64,000 bases of DNA from assembly GCA_027625915.1 (NCBI GenBank), contig JANTQA010000040.1:1054001-1118000 (forward strand), given 5' to 3'. The stretch comes from Anaeramoeba flamelloides. Taxonomy: Eukaryota > Metamonada > Anaeramoebidae. The notes under the pieces were generated by a model. It made no database searches. It worked only from the letters and a program-made list of their open reading frames with translations, and was not told the DNA's origin. Positions 1-12,300 of the stretch are shown here, piece after piece. The stretch's first letter is position 1. Every line of letters starts with the position of its first letter. A program made the translations under genes and the position numbers.

Positions 1-2259
1 GCTATTTGACGACAAAAAGATTTGGTTTTCATTGCAGTCAACCAATTGCAAATTTTTTAAATTTTGTGGATCGATCAATATCTTCATTTTTTGGTTCCAT
101 TTGCTTTCAAACACCTTCCCAACGCTATTTATTGTAATTTTCAATTTCCTTGGATAAAACCAGATCTTGCCCTTTCGAAGCAATTCATTGCCCGTGTTGT
201 CAATATATAGATCCTGGAAGTGTGCGCCAATCCTCGCATAAAGAAAACTCTCGTCAAAGGCTTGATCGAATTTCCTTTTCAGCCTCTTGACACTTTTGAT
301 TGTCTTTGGGCCCAAGTCCCGGTTTAAATGCTCGATCCTTCGCTTTTTAGATTTCGCTAATTGGATGATCTCCTGGAATTGCACATTCTCCCAATGGGAA
401 TATGTGTTCATTAAAAAAAAGCCCTCCAATGGCAATTGCTTACCTTCCGCTTTAATAATCAGATCTAAGATATATTTGGATGAATTTGAATTGCAATATT
501 CAGGCAATGAATTCGGATAGACTTGTTCAAAGCATTTCTGCTTGAGATTCTCAAATACTAAAAATGAAGTTAAATTCTTTGGTAGATTTTGATATTTTTT
601 GTTTTTGCCTTTGCCTACATTGCTTTCATTATTTGGATAATTGCTGTTATCATTCACAGCATAACCCCCATTTTTAAAATTATTTTGATTTTCTAATTGC
701 TGCTGTAAATGGTTGTCTAAATCTTCACTTGACGAAAAACTAAAACTTTGATCATTTGAACTTAGATCTTTATTAAAATCTGAATCTAAACCAGAATAAC
801 CGTCGCCATCAGTCTCGTCTTCAGATTTCAAATCATCTTTAATTCTTTGATTATCGATTTTAATTCCCTTTTTCAGATTTTTTTTTTTCTTTTCTTTTTC
901 TTTTTTTCCTTTCCTTTCTTTTTCTTTTTTTCTTTTCCTTTCTTTTTCTTTTTCTTTCTCTTTCTCTTTCTCTTTCTCTTTGACTTTTTCTTTTCCTCTT
1001 TTTTTTCGATTGGCGTTCAGATCAAGATCAACAGAAAAATCACTCAGATCGCTATTTGAAGTATCAGATTTTAATTTACTAAAAATGTCTTCGCTTTTGG
1101 AGGAATTTTGCTTTTCATTTTCTTCGCTGTCCCAGATTCTTTTGTTCCCCAACCATTTTTGTTGTTCAGAATCTAAACTATCAGTGTCTACTGATCCAAT
1201 AGAATCAGGATTTGAATTTGGTTCGGAATTTTCTTTATTATTTTTTATTTTAATTTCTTTCTTGTTTTTGTCTTTTTTTTTGCCTTTCTCTTTATCGTTT
1301 TTTTTTTCTTTCGTTTTTACATTTTGTTTTACTTTTTCTTCTTCTTCTTCTTTGCTCTCTTTTTGATTCTTTTGTTTTGTTTCCTTTTCTTTTTTAATAA
1401 TTTTGGTATCTTCACTTGAATTTTTTCGAAAGGCTTTTGAGTTTGATTGTTTTTCTAATTTAGAATTCATACTCTCAATTTGAAATAATTCGTCTTTTAA
1501 TTGATCTAAATGGGTTTGCTTTTGCTCGTTTTGTTCTTTGATTTTGTTAATCATGTCTAGTAACATTTTTTCTTCTTCTTCATTGTCCAATGCTTTTTCT
1601 TTTTTGTCGTGTGTTTTTTCCTTTTCATTTTGGTTTTCGTTATTCTCTCTTAAAAAGAGGCCTTTTAAATTAAATTCAAGGCTATCTAATAATTTATAGA
1701 AAGGGTTTCCAATCTCCAATGTGAAAAAATCTTTTTCGTTTCGAAAAGGGCTGAATTCTGGGATTTCATGGATGTCGCTTGATGTAATACTAATTTTACA
1801 TCTTTTCTTTTTACAGTTTTTCAGTTTTCGAGAAGCAACAAAGTTCTTTGTTTTCCATTCAAAAAGTAAAACAATTAGCTTGCAAATGTTCTTTTCTTTG
1901 AATTGGCTTTGTAATTGGAATTCTTCGAATTTCAAATTTTTATCAATTAAAAATTCTTTTGTTAAGAATTTGCAAATTGTTTTGAAATTGTTTTTTGTTT
2001 GTTCGATTCGTGTAGACACCAACGTAAATTTAAATAATTTGCAAGGCTTGAGAATGTTCATTAAAAAAAGGATTGAAAATAAGGTTGGCGAAAAGGTTTG
2101 CTCGCTGGTAATCTTTTCCAAACCTTCAACTTTTTTGAGTAATGACAAACAGAAATTTGTGCGATCGTTGTATTCTTGATTTTGAATTTCGATTCTTAAA
2201 ATTGATTTGATTAATTGTTTTGGTTGGACTTGAAAAATCGTTTTCAAGTATGTACTCAT
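1..2259 (-). CDS. Unrecognised large charged protein, 3' end beyond left edge
   Basis: An open frame runs from an ATG at 2259 leftward to base 1 without a stop, so about 753 residues are visible and the C-terminus is missing. Residues 1-215 look globular (start MSTYLKTIFQ, later KLIVLLFEWKTKNF). Residues about 220-555 are a charged linker rich in KE, EEE and K runs with DSD/SSE acidic patches, probably disordered or coiled coil. From about 575 a second folded region begins (start LPKNLTSFLVFENL, later KGKIWFYPRKLKITI), whose alternating strands could suit a PH- or GRAM-like fold. I do not recognise the family. No intron is needed in the visible part. ATG 2259 is the first methionine after upstream A/T-rich DNA. 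The reading frame is certain; the function is not. Confidence 0.8.
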   Translation of the reverse strand, partial: MSTYLKTIFQVQPKQLIKSILRIEIQNQEYNDRTNFCLSLLKKVEGLEKITSEQTFSPTLFSILFLMNILKPCKLFKFTLVSTRIEQTKNNFKTICKFLTKEFLIDKNLKFEEFQLQSQFKEKNICKLIVLLFEWKTKNFVASRKLKNCKKKRCKISITSSDIHEIPEFSPFRNEKDFFTLEIGNPFYKLLDSLEFNLKGLFLRENNENQNEKEKTHDKKEKALDNEEEEKMLLDMINKIKEQNEQKQTHLDQLKDELFQIESMNSKLEKQSNSKAFRKNSSEDTKIIKKEKETKQKNQKESKEEEEEKVKQNVKTKEKKNDKEKGKKKDKNKKEIKIKNNKENSEPNSNPDSIGSVDTDSLDSEQQKWLGNKRIWDSEENEKQNSSKSEDIFSKLKSDTSNSDLSDFSVDLDLNANRKKRGKEKVKEKEKEKEKEKEKERKRKKEKERKGKKEKEKKKKNLKKGIKIDNQRIKDDLKSEDETDGDGYSGLDSDFNKDLSSNDQSFSFSSSEDLDNHLQQQLENQNNFKNGGYAVNDNSNYPNNESNVGKGKNKKYQNLPKNLTSFLVFENLKQKCFEQVYPNSLPEYCNSNSSKYILDLIIKAEGKQLPLEGFFLMNTYSHWENVQFQEIIQLAKSKKRRIEHLNRDLGPKTIKSVKRLKRKFDQAFDESFLYARIGAHFQDLYIDNTGNELLRKGKIWFYPRKLKITINSVGKVFESKWNQKMKILIDPQNLKNLQLVDCNENQIFLSSNS

Positions 2260-2468
2260 ATTTGTTTGATTTTTTTCTTTTATTTATTTCTTTGTAAATA
2301 AAAAATTATAATCAAAAAAAAAAACGTTTAAAAAATGAAAAATATTTTTCTGAAATTAAATAATAATTGAAAGTGGAATCTCTCAGAGAACAACTTTTTT
2401 TTTTGTACCAATTAAAAGGGTCTTCTCTTGAAAGAGTTGGTTTTGTATTCCCAAAATAATTAATTTAG

Positions 2469-2670
2469 CCTTTTCATTAACAACCCGTTAAAAAACTCTT
2501 CCTTCAAATTTAATTTGTCACTTCAACAAAAATATTATCAACATTGGGAATTAAAAATTCAAGGAAAACCATGGCTTCTACATGAGTATAAAAGCTACGA
2601 TTTTTTAAGTTCTTTTTTGAGAAATGAATTATTTCTTTTAAAAAGTTTTTGTCATTTTTCGAATATTTGA
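2469..2670 (+). CDS. Possible orphan terminal exon
   Basis: A frame of about 67 codons follows a plausible acceptor (aatttag) and ends in TGA at 2668-2670. Codon use looks coding rather than random: the stretch includes QQKYYQHWELKIQ and KPWLLHEYKSYDFL, with two Trp in 20 residues. It has no ATG and no partner exon that I could find upstream before the divergent gene start at 2259. It could be a gene fragment. No family recognised. Confidence 0.22.
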
Positions 2671-4409
2671 AAAAAGTTCAGAATTCAACTATTTTCCATA
2701 TTTATAACAAAAAATAATTATTTTCTCTGAAAGAAGAAAGAAATGATATTGATGGTGTACAAAGCGTAGAAAAATACACTTTAAAAAATAAAACCACAAA
2801 GTTTTAAAAGAGTCAAGTATATTAAAGAAACTTAATTTCAAAAAAATTACAATAATTCTTTTAAACTTTGAAATCTAATAAATTGATCTAAAGAATAGTT
2901 CAAATAAAGCTTTTCTTTTTATTGAACAAAAAATTATGAGAAAAATAACCTAATCATTAAATTTTAAAAATTCATCCAAAATAGTTTTTTAAATATCTGA
3001 ACAATTCAATTTAAAACTTAAAGAAATGCTTTTGTAATTTGATTGTTTCTAAAATAAAAAATAATAGATAATCTTAATTCTTGGTGTGTATTTGTAATAA
3101 CTTTAAGATGAAAGTTATCAAGTTTTAAGCATTAATTGGTAATTTTTTTAATATTTTCAAGTAAAACCAATATTTATTAGTAAAGAAAATAATATCATTT
3201 AAATGACTATTATTAAATAACAAAATTTAAAAATAATAACGGTTCGTTGTTTATACTCTTAATATTTGAAAAAAAATATTGCTTAATCTTTTAAATTTCA
3301 TGAAATTTCTTAAATTGTTTGTATAATACAATAACGAAGATCAATATATACTGATCTTAAATTAGATACTATTTGGTTTCTTTTTTTCTAACATTTTTAA
3401 AATAAGATTAAATTTCTTAAATGATATTTTCTCATACAATTATTAGAAATAATAAAAAAGCTATTGTCTCAAAATAAAAATATTTTGAAAATATTTATTT
3501 TGAATTTTTAATAAACAAAAAGAAAAAATCGATCAAAAGAGGAAATTTATTACCCCCTTCAAAACAAGAAAAAAATTATAAAAAATTCAGACTAAAAAAG
3601 ATCATAGTTTCTTGCATAAAATAATTCGAACATTTAAATACTATTTAAGGTCTTTTCATTTATTTTTTATCTGTTACATACCTAATAGGTTGGGTCCCAC
3701 AAAAAATATATAAATTTGTTAAATTGTACTTCATGTTGTTGAAAAAAATCACAGGATCTCAATAATAAGAAAGATTTAATTAATCTTAACAAGTTCGAAA
3801 TGATCTCAATTTCAAAAAATCAAAATGAAAAAATAAAATAATAATACTTAAATAGTTTTATCATTCCAAATACTTATAGACTATTGGAATTTTATGGTAT
3901 TTACAAGTTGGTATATAGTGCTTTAATCAATAAAAAGCATTTAAACGTGAATGAAGTAAGCTAAAGTCAAAATTTTTGGAAATTTTATGTGTTTTTTTTT
4001 TTTAGGGGGGTTATAGTAAATTAAAAAAAAAAAAAAAATTGATCCAAAACTTTACAAAATTCTTGAACAATATAAGGTAAAATAATAAAAATAATTTTTT
4101 AAATCTTCATGAATTTAATTTTCATTCAATATTCCAATAAATCAATGTTTCATTAATGTCAACCCTATAATATTTTAATATGAAGCAGAAAATAAGAATT
4201 AGAAGATGATTTTTATCATTGGGTATTTTCGAGGTTAATTTCTGATTTTTGTTGTGAAATTGGTATTTCCAAAATTATAATACTAAAAAACAAAAGACAA
4301 AATTTTAGATTTTAACTAAATCATTTGATTCCACATTCTTTAAAAAAAAAAAAATGCGTTATGAGTTAAGAAGCGTAATATAAATTGGTCAGAAAATTCA
4401 GATAGTATA

Positions 4410-4895
4410 AAATTAAAAAAAATACCTGAAATAGAAATAATCCCAGAGAAGATTTAGAATTGTTAATATCAGGAAAATTGGTTATGTGATTTCTTTTATT
4501 TTACAAATCAAATCTTATTTATAAATAACCAAATTATTTAAGAAATTTCTAGAAAAAGAACTAAAAGTTTATTCAAGTGAAGTACCCTCACAAATAATCA
4601 TTTAATTATTTGATAATCTAAAGTAGATCTACTTTTTTTAAAAAAAAATCGGTTTTTATAGAGGTTTACTATAAATTTGGAAAATGATATTTTTTATTCT
4701 TGTTTTTTTGATTAACTGAATAATGTTTTGAAAAGGTGTAATTGGATTAATCACCCTTCTCATAAGTAGCGATTTTTAATATAAAAAATTTGATTCTTAA
4801 ATTTAATAAATTTTTTACAAATCATAAATCAATTTCCCTAATATTAATAATTAAAAATCTTATCTAGAATTATTTTCAGGTAATTTATTTTTAAC
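4410..4895. mobile_element. Old copy of Tc1/mariner-like MITE
   Basis: Non-coding. It aligns along its length with the better-kept element at 10526-11010. Shared blocks include the terminal aaaaaaatacc motif, 'ataaataaccaa', 'tttggaaaatga', a central gattaatca block and the end 'taattaaaaatctt'. The terminal ccgga motifs have decayed, so this copy is older than the 10.5 kb copy. Confidence 0.55.
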
Positions 4896-5207
4896 AAGCC
4901 TATATCTCAATTTGAATGAAATTCTATTCTTTCCGTGCAAAATCAATTTAATTCAATTTAAACCAAATTTGTACTGGTTTAGGAACTTTCTAAATATGAG
5001 AGAGTAATATTTTTTATAATATTCTATATTTAAAAATGATTTGTTTGAAAAAAAATAAAACATTTCGAGATATCTCAATAAGTATCCAAATAGAAACACT
5101 TCGAAACTGACTGATCTATATTCAAATTTAGAATTCATAAAAATTTTACTTTTAAATTGGGTCCAACTCTTTGGAACTTTTTTCTTAAAATCAAATAATG
5201 GTATCTT

Positions 5208-5525
5208 TACTGGTATTTAAATAATAAATGGGAAAAAATTTTCACTTTCTTTTCTATATTTTTCTTGAATCTATATTTAGTTCTCAAACAACTAGATTGA
5301 AGTTTGTATCTCTATTTGAAAAAGGAAATTGAAAATGAAGTGAAAATGTTTCCCATATATAATTTAAATTCCAGTAGTTTAAATGCCAAAAACTTTTCTC
5401 TTCATTTTCTAATCAAGAATAGAGAGTTACAACTTACAGGTTGGAAAACTCTATTTGTGAAAAAATAAAAGTCCGAAAATGAGGTAAAAATTGTTTTCTA
5501 TTTATTTTCTAAACCCAAGTATTTT
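5208..5525. repeat. Foldback repeat cluster, GAAAATGAAGTGAAAA family
   Basis: Arms of about 48 bp at 5208-5258 and 5330-5376 are reverse complements, giving a hairpin of about 170 bp that starts tactggtatttaa and has ggaaaaaattttcactt inside. A third arm in direct orientation lies at 5476-5525. Single arms of the same family occur near 8343, 22819, 26757, 27093, 29144 and 30423. Confidence 0.6.
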
Positions 5526-6350
5526 TCATTGTTGATTTCTAGAAACCAATATTCGGATACATTTAGGCTTGTTTTTAATTCGTTTTACACTGATAAAAAG
5601 TGCTATAAAAAATTTTTAACATTTTACAAAAAGTGTTTTTTGAAAAGTCGATAAACCCTTAAAAATACTAATTCCTTTTTCTAAAGTTGATAAAGGGATT
5701 TGTTAATTAATTTTAATATCAAGCTTAATTGATATCTGTGAGAAACAAAGTGTTATATTACCTTTGGGGAAAAAAATAAATAGTTATTGTCAATCTCGTC
5801 AAATTTTTCATTTTTTTTTAAATTTTCAAACAAACAATAAAGAATTTCCAAATTACGTAATCTTTTAATAATATTTCTTTTCCATCAACTATGATATTTT
5901 TCTTTTCAAAGTTCTCTTTACACCCAATTATGTTCTCTGTGATCCAAATTCTCTTAATTCGAGTAATAATTGTTTTCTTTAATATCTCAATCAAGTATTC
6001 AAGATTTCAACTTTTTCTATGAATCATTTATCGGCTAAAGAATAAGATTATATTAATCAAATTGAATAAGATTTTTGGTGTCCATAGGTTTACGTCCTTG
6101 TATTTAAATTGTTTGAATTGATGTTAAGAAAAAGTTACTTGGGAAAGTTAAAATCGTTTATCGAATTTCGTCAATTGTATGATGAAAAAATACATGTGGT
6201 ATGATTTAGCTTGAATAAAGTTTCAATTCTTCAAACTAATATTTTTTTGGCTTGTTGTTTGTGTGTTTAAGAAAGAATCACCCACTTCGAATATCAATTT
6301 AATTCAAAAATGTACACCTTTTCATTTTTTTTAATTTTCTTTCCTTCCTT

Positions 6351-9300
6351 ATGAGCTCAAGAAAAAGTGAAAACCCAAAGTCGAGTGATAAAAAAAGGTT
6401 TGAAACTTCTTCAAAAATGAATCGTTAAATATTTGATTCAAATTTTTTTTTTTTTCTTTTTTTACTTTTTTTTATTTCCATAGCAAAAACTCTCTCTCAC
6501 CTTCACGCTCGAGATCTCGCTCCAAGTCCCCAAAAAACCGTTCAAATTCTAGATCAAGATCAAGATCTCGATCACTCTCTCGATCACCCTCTCGCTCTCG
6601 TTCCAAATCACCAAAAAACCGCTCGAATTCTAGATCACTCTCTCCTAAAAATGAAAAGAGTTTAAGTAAAAACAACCACAGCACAAACAAACAAAAACAT
6701 AAAAGATCACCATCAAGATCCCGCTCACGCTCACGCTCCCTTTCACGCTCTAGATCTCGTTCCAAGTCACCAAAAAACCGTTCAAAGTCTAGATCAAGAT
6801 CTCGATCACCCTCTCGATCTCGCTCCAAGTCCCCAAAAAACCGCTCAAAGTCTAGATCAAGATCAAGAACCAGATCACGCTCTCGCTCTCGCTCTCGCTC
6901 TCGTTCTCGCTCTCGTTCTCGCTCTCGTTCTCGCTCTCGTTCTCGCTCTCGTTCTCGTTCTCGTTCTCGTTCTCGCTCTCCTTATAAAAATTCACGCTCC
7001 AAAACAAGAAAAGGTTATAGATCAAGGTCCTTTTCTCGCTCTAGATCACGATCAAGATCCTTTTCTCGTTCACCAGATTTATCACAAAAAATGACAACAC
7101 TCTCTACCACAAAATGTCTTTATGTTGGAAATATTGTAATTTAATTTTTTTTTTTTTTTATTTTTTTTTAATCTTTGTTTATTTCTAACTTTCAATATTT
7201 TTAACTCTTTTCTTCATTCTCGTTTAATTTTTCATCAAATTTAGCCTTATGATATTAGAGAATTTGAATTAGGAAATATTTTTGGTAAGTGTGGTCCTCT
7301 TACAAGAGTAAAAATTGTCTATGATCGAAGAACAAATGGAAATAAAGGTTTGTTTTTGATTATTCATTTCTTTTTTTTTTTTTTTTGAGATTTTTTTTTT
7401 CCAAACAACAAAGCAATCGAAAACAAGTTTTTTGCTTTTTAATTTAAAATATTTTTATTCTTTGATAATTAAAAATTAATTTCTATAAAATGTATTATTT
7501 ATTTAACTTTATTTACTTTTTGATCTAACAATAGGGTATTGAGTCAAATTTTTTTTTTTTTCCTTCAATTTAACACTAATTATTTTATATCATATTTTTT
7601 TTATTTTTTTATTTGTTAAATTGGATGTTGGTATTTTTGTTTTTTAAACTTTTTGATTGACTTTTTCCTTTTGATTGAAATAGATTTGGTAAGAATTTTT
7701 TTTTTTTTTTTTTTATAATATTTTTCATAAATTCATTTTTATTCAGATTAAAACAAAATAATTAATAATGTGACTTCCAAAATTTGAATTGAAATAAGAT
7801 TTCGAAATGAAATAATTCTCTTAAAGATCCTTTTTTTCATTCACTTGATTTTTAAAAAAATCATTTTTAGAAGATTTTAAAATTCGTTTTTTATTTAATT
7901 GTGAAAAACAATTATTTTCTAGTTCGTTAATTTGTTAAATTATTTTTGGATTTCAATTTTTATTTTTACATTTAATTACAAAAGAAAAAAATAAAAACAA
8001 CTCAATATTAATCAAAGTCATTTCAAAAAATTGAAAACTTAAAATAGGGATAATTCATCAACAAAACTTTTAAAAGTGATTCAAAACTTTTTATGTGAAC
8101 TTTTTAAAACTTTTTGAATTTCACTTTTTGCAAATTACTCTACTAGTATTCTAAATTTAAATGAGAAGAAAATTACAACTAATTATCTTTTTTTCAATTT
8201 TGAAAATCTTCCTTTCATTTAGATTATCTACAAACCAATTTGTATCTTAATATATAGTGATAAAAAAAGAATCAAACAAATACATAGAGACCACAAACCC
8301 CAACACATTTCGTTTGGGGACTTGATTTCCAAAAGAAAAGTATGGAAAATCAAGTGAAAATTTTTTCCCATTTATATTTCAAATACCAATAAACTTTTCT
8401 TTGAAAACAATTTCTAAAAATCAAAAATAGTAAGAAAATGTAAATATATTAATCTAAAAATTACAAATATCATTTTTCATCGCTTTAGCAATTATAAAAA
8501 AGATCGGTTGAATAAAAACTTTATGATTTTTTTTTGGAAATTAAAATTTTAATTGTTTTATAAATAGAAATTTTTAATAGTTTTATAAATAGATAATTTT
8601 AATCTATTTATAAACAAATAAGTTTAATCTATTTATAAACAAATACTTTTTTTTTTTCTTTTTTCACATCAAAAATAAAATTCCATCTGATATAATATTA
8701 TAAAGATTAATTCATTGAAAAAACAATAAGAAAGTTAATAAATTAAAAGTTATTTCAAAGTTGAACATAAAAAATATTTTCAATATCGTTCAAATTTTTG
8801 TTGTCAGCCAATTTTCTTTCGTTACTAAAAAAAAAAAACAAAAAAAAACAATTAATTAAATTATTGATTAAAAAATTGGGATTATACTGAAATGAAAAAT
8901 TATAAAAATGGGATAAATATCCAAAGAAATAAAGTAATGGTATTATAAAACTAGAATTCATTAAGCGGGAAGCAAAGCAACATAAAATAAAAAAAAAAAC
9001 ATTACTTTGCTTCAAAAACTTAATGTTAAATTGTTTTTTTTTTTTTTTTTTTTTTGTTTATTTCATTTCCACATATCAAAAAAAACTCTAAAAATAGAGA
9101 CATCATGTTTTCGCTTGTGTACATCTTATTTCAATTTTTTTTAAAAAAAATAACCAAATCAATTTGATCAAAATAATCTTTTAAATTTAATTTATCCATA
9201 ATCAAGAGAAATTTTTTTTTGATATTTATTAAGATTTAAATTCAAAAGCAAAAAAGATAAAAAATTAAATGATTAGCCTTGTTGTAACAAATAAATAATC

Positions 9301-12300
9301 AATTCTATTTTTCTTGTTATTATTTAAAAAATTCATTTACTAATTCCCCCTTGAAAGAAAAATGGGAAGTTTACTTCTATTCAAATAAAATAAATAAAAT
9401 AAAAGTAAAAACCAAAAAAGAATTATTCTTGAGTAATTTTATTTTTCAAATACAATTAAAATTAAAAATTGTTGAAATTTTTGGTGAATTTTATTTTCAT
9501 TCTTTAAAATTTTATCGATATATTTCGAAAAAAACATACATTTATCCTAATTTATTATATTCAATTTAAAAAAAAAATTTTTTTAAATATTTTGAATAAA
9601 AACAAACAAAAAAACAAATCTAAATATTGTTTTATAACACCTTTTAATTTGCGTGAATAAAAAAAAAATGAGTTCTTGTTTTTTCAAAATATCTATGTCA
9701 AGTAAATGCTTGAATATTACATATTGCATCAACAATCGAAAGTTTTTTTGCATTTTACTGCTAAAAGTGATCAATTAATTTGCATTATTCTCTGCTTTAA
9801 GCTGTGTATTTTTGAATCTATACATTAAAATTCACCCTTACTATTTTTGCTTTCTGCTATTCACATTATGCTTTCTGCTATGTATTAAATGCAATTTGCT
9901 TGAATAATCCATTTTAGCATCTTTTTTATTAATGTTTTTATAAAGAATTTATATCTGAATTTTGCCGTTTAATATTGCCGTTTAATATTGCAGTAATTAA
10001 TAGTAGTCATAATAAAATCAATAATAAGTGGATTTTTCACACAAATTAATTCAGAGCTTGTTTGCGTAAATATTAATGTACCATATAAAAAAATATTTTT
10101 TTTATTTTATTTTTTATTTATTATTGTACAAGATTTTTTTAAAAAAAAACCTATATTTAAACATCTGTTTACAAAAATTTTCAAATAAATTTCCAATTTC
10201 TATCTTTTATTTTGTTGTTTTGTTTAAATAAGAAATGTTTATTAATTATTCCAATCTTAAAAAACAATAACTTACTTTTTGTTCAAAAGATAATATTAAA
10301 AACAAAAAGAGATAATTTTTGAAGAGTATAAATTTTAAGAACTTGAAAAAATAAAATCACGAAAAATATTTTTTCAAAAAAAATTAAATTTATTTCTTGT
10401 TTTTTAAACATTCGACTTCAATGATTTTATAGAAATATTTATTTTTATTTGAATACAAATTGCCTATTTTAATTTTTTATACAAAAAAATGCTTTGCAAA
10501 TAACTTTACAATTTTTAGATTGTATAGTAGGGAAAAAAATACCGGACATGAAAAAAATACCGGACAAGATTTTTAATTGTGGGTATTAGTAAAATTTTTG
10601 TCTAATTTCAATGAAATCCTTATTATAAATAACCAATTTTTTTATGAGATTAGTAATAAACCTACCTAAAGTCCATCAAAGTAAGGTATCTCTAGAATAC
10701 TCGAGTAATTGCTTGATAGTCCTATGTTGATCAACTTTTTTTGAAAAACAATCGAGTTTTATTGAGGTTTACTAGAGTTTGGAAAATGATGATTTTTCTT
10801 CTTGTTTTTTGATTGATTGAATGGTGTTTTGAACAAGTGTGATTTCATTAATCATCATTCTAATAAGTGGGGGGGTTATAATTGAAAAAGTTCGATTCTT
10901 AAAAAAAGGAATTTGATTGTAAATAAATGAAATTACACAATAATTTTACTAATATTCACAATTAAAAATCTTGTCCGGGATTTTTTTCATGTCCGGTATT
11001 TTTTTCACTGTTCTAATCCTTTTTTTTTTTTTAATTTTTTTATAATCTTTAAAAATGGGTTCAAAAATTTGACATCTTAATTCTTTTGAAACATTGAAAA
11101 GGACAATACTAAATTCATTTTGTGTTAACCAAATTACTTGACTTAATCACTCATTTGAATTTACAGATATTGCTGAATTGAGAGAGAGTTGATTTGTATA
11201 ATTCTCCCAAGAATCGGAACCACTTCATATATAGAGAAGGATTTTTGTTCAAATTCTTATTTTGGTTAATTTTTTATTCAAAATTAACATATACTATTGC
11301 TCAGGTGAATGTATACAAAAAAATATTAAGTCTTCAGAAGCATAATCTTGATTTTCAGTTAAAATTTCATAATGGTGGCTTTTTACAATAAGAATTAACA
11401 ATCAAAAAAAATGATACCCAAGGTAAATTGAAACACATATAGGATCATTTCAAGCCGACACTAAACATGTTTTAATTACTTTAATATCCACACACTAAAA
11501 AATTTGATAATTAATCTCTGAAAATAATAAAAATACACTGAAACAAAAAGTTTTTTCAATTAAGGGTATTCAACAATAAATTTTTTTTTTTCTTCAATTA
11601 CGCAAAAAGTAGAATATTTCCTATTGTATTAATTTAAAAGATATATTCTAGTTATTTTTCTCAAAGAAAAATAATGAAAAAAATATCAAAAATGATGCTA
11701 TATTTTTCAGATCTACATCACTGGATATATTTGATATTGTTTCCCTAATGTTATTGTATTTGGATAAGCTTTCATATTCTGGAAGAAAAGAAATAAGCTA
11801 AAATTAGTTGATTTTTTTTGCAAATTTAAATATAAGTAAAAATATTGATGGGAATGATTTAAATTGGTGTTTGGAAGTGTTTTTGGTGATTAAAAAATAT
11901 ATTGTTGAAAGTGAAAAAATTGTGTTACTAAAAATATTTGATCAAGTTGGTGAAAAAAAAAAATTGATCCTTTAAAATTTGTTCTTTAGTTAAAAAATAT
12001 TCCCAAAGGTTGTTTCGAGATCAAAAAAAATATTTCTTATTTTAAAAAATTTTTTTGGTTTCTGAGACAAAAAATAGAAAAAAAGAAAGTAGGACTAGTT
12101 TCTAAAAGAAATTGGAAAAATTCTGTTAATTTTTACTTTTTTAAAAAAAAAAAAGAAAAATGACAGAATTTTGAAATTGAAAAACAAATAGTATTTTTAT
12201 TATTTTATTTTTAAGTTTTTTTATTAATTTGATGTATAATGGACCACAGTTTTATTCTTTTGAAAACCAAGATAATGCCAATGAGTTTCCCAATGACGTT

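Larger units (their letters stand above)
2260..6350. other. Intergenic, repeat-bearing
   Basis: No long gene. It holds one short coding-like tract (2469-2670), an old Tc1-like MITE (4410-4895) and a hairpin-forming repeat cluster (5208-5525). The rest is A/T-rich sequence with no structure I can name. Confidence 0.6.

Noticed and set aside
5208-5525. Repeat-spacer pattern resembling a CRISPR array
   Set aside because: Eukaryotic context, arms in opposite orientations, unequal spacing; it is a foldback element.
6472-6828. 118-codon minus-strand ORF over the RS domain (ER/ED-rich)
   Set aside because: Antisense shadow of the Arg/Ser repeat coding strand, which is confirmed by splicing into an RRM.
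9351-9774. Small ORFs on both strands in the SR intron
   Set aside because: Composition is typical of A/T-rich random sequence and no splice sites give sensible joins.
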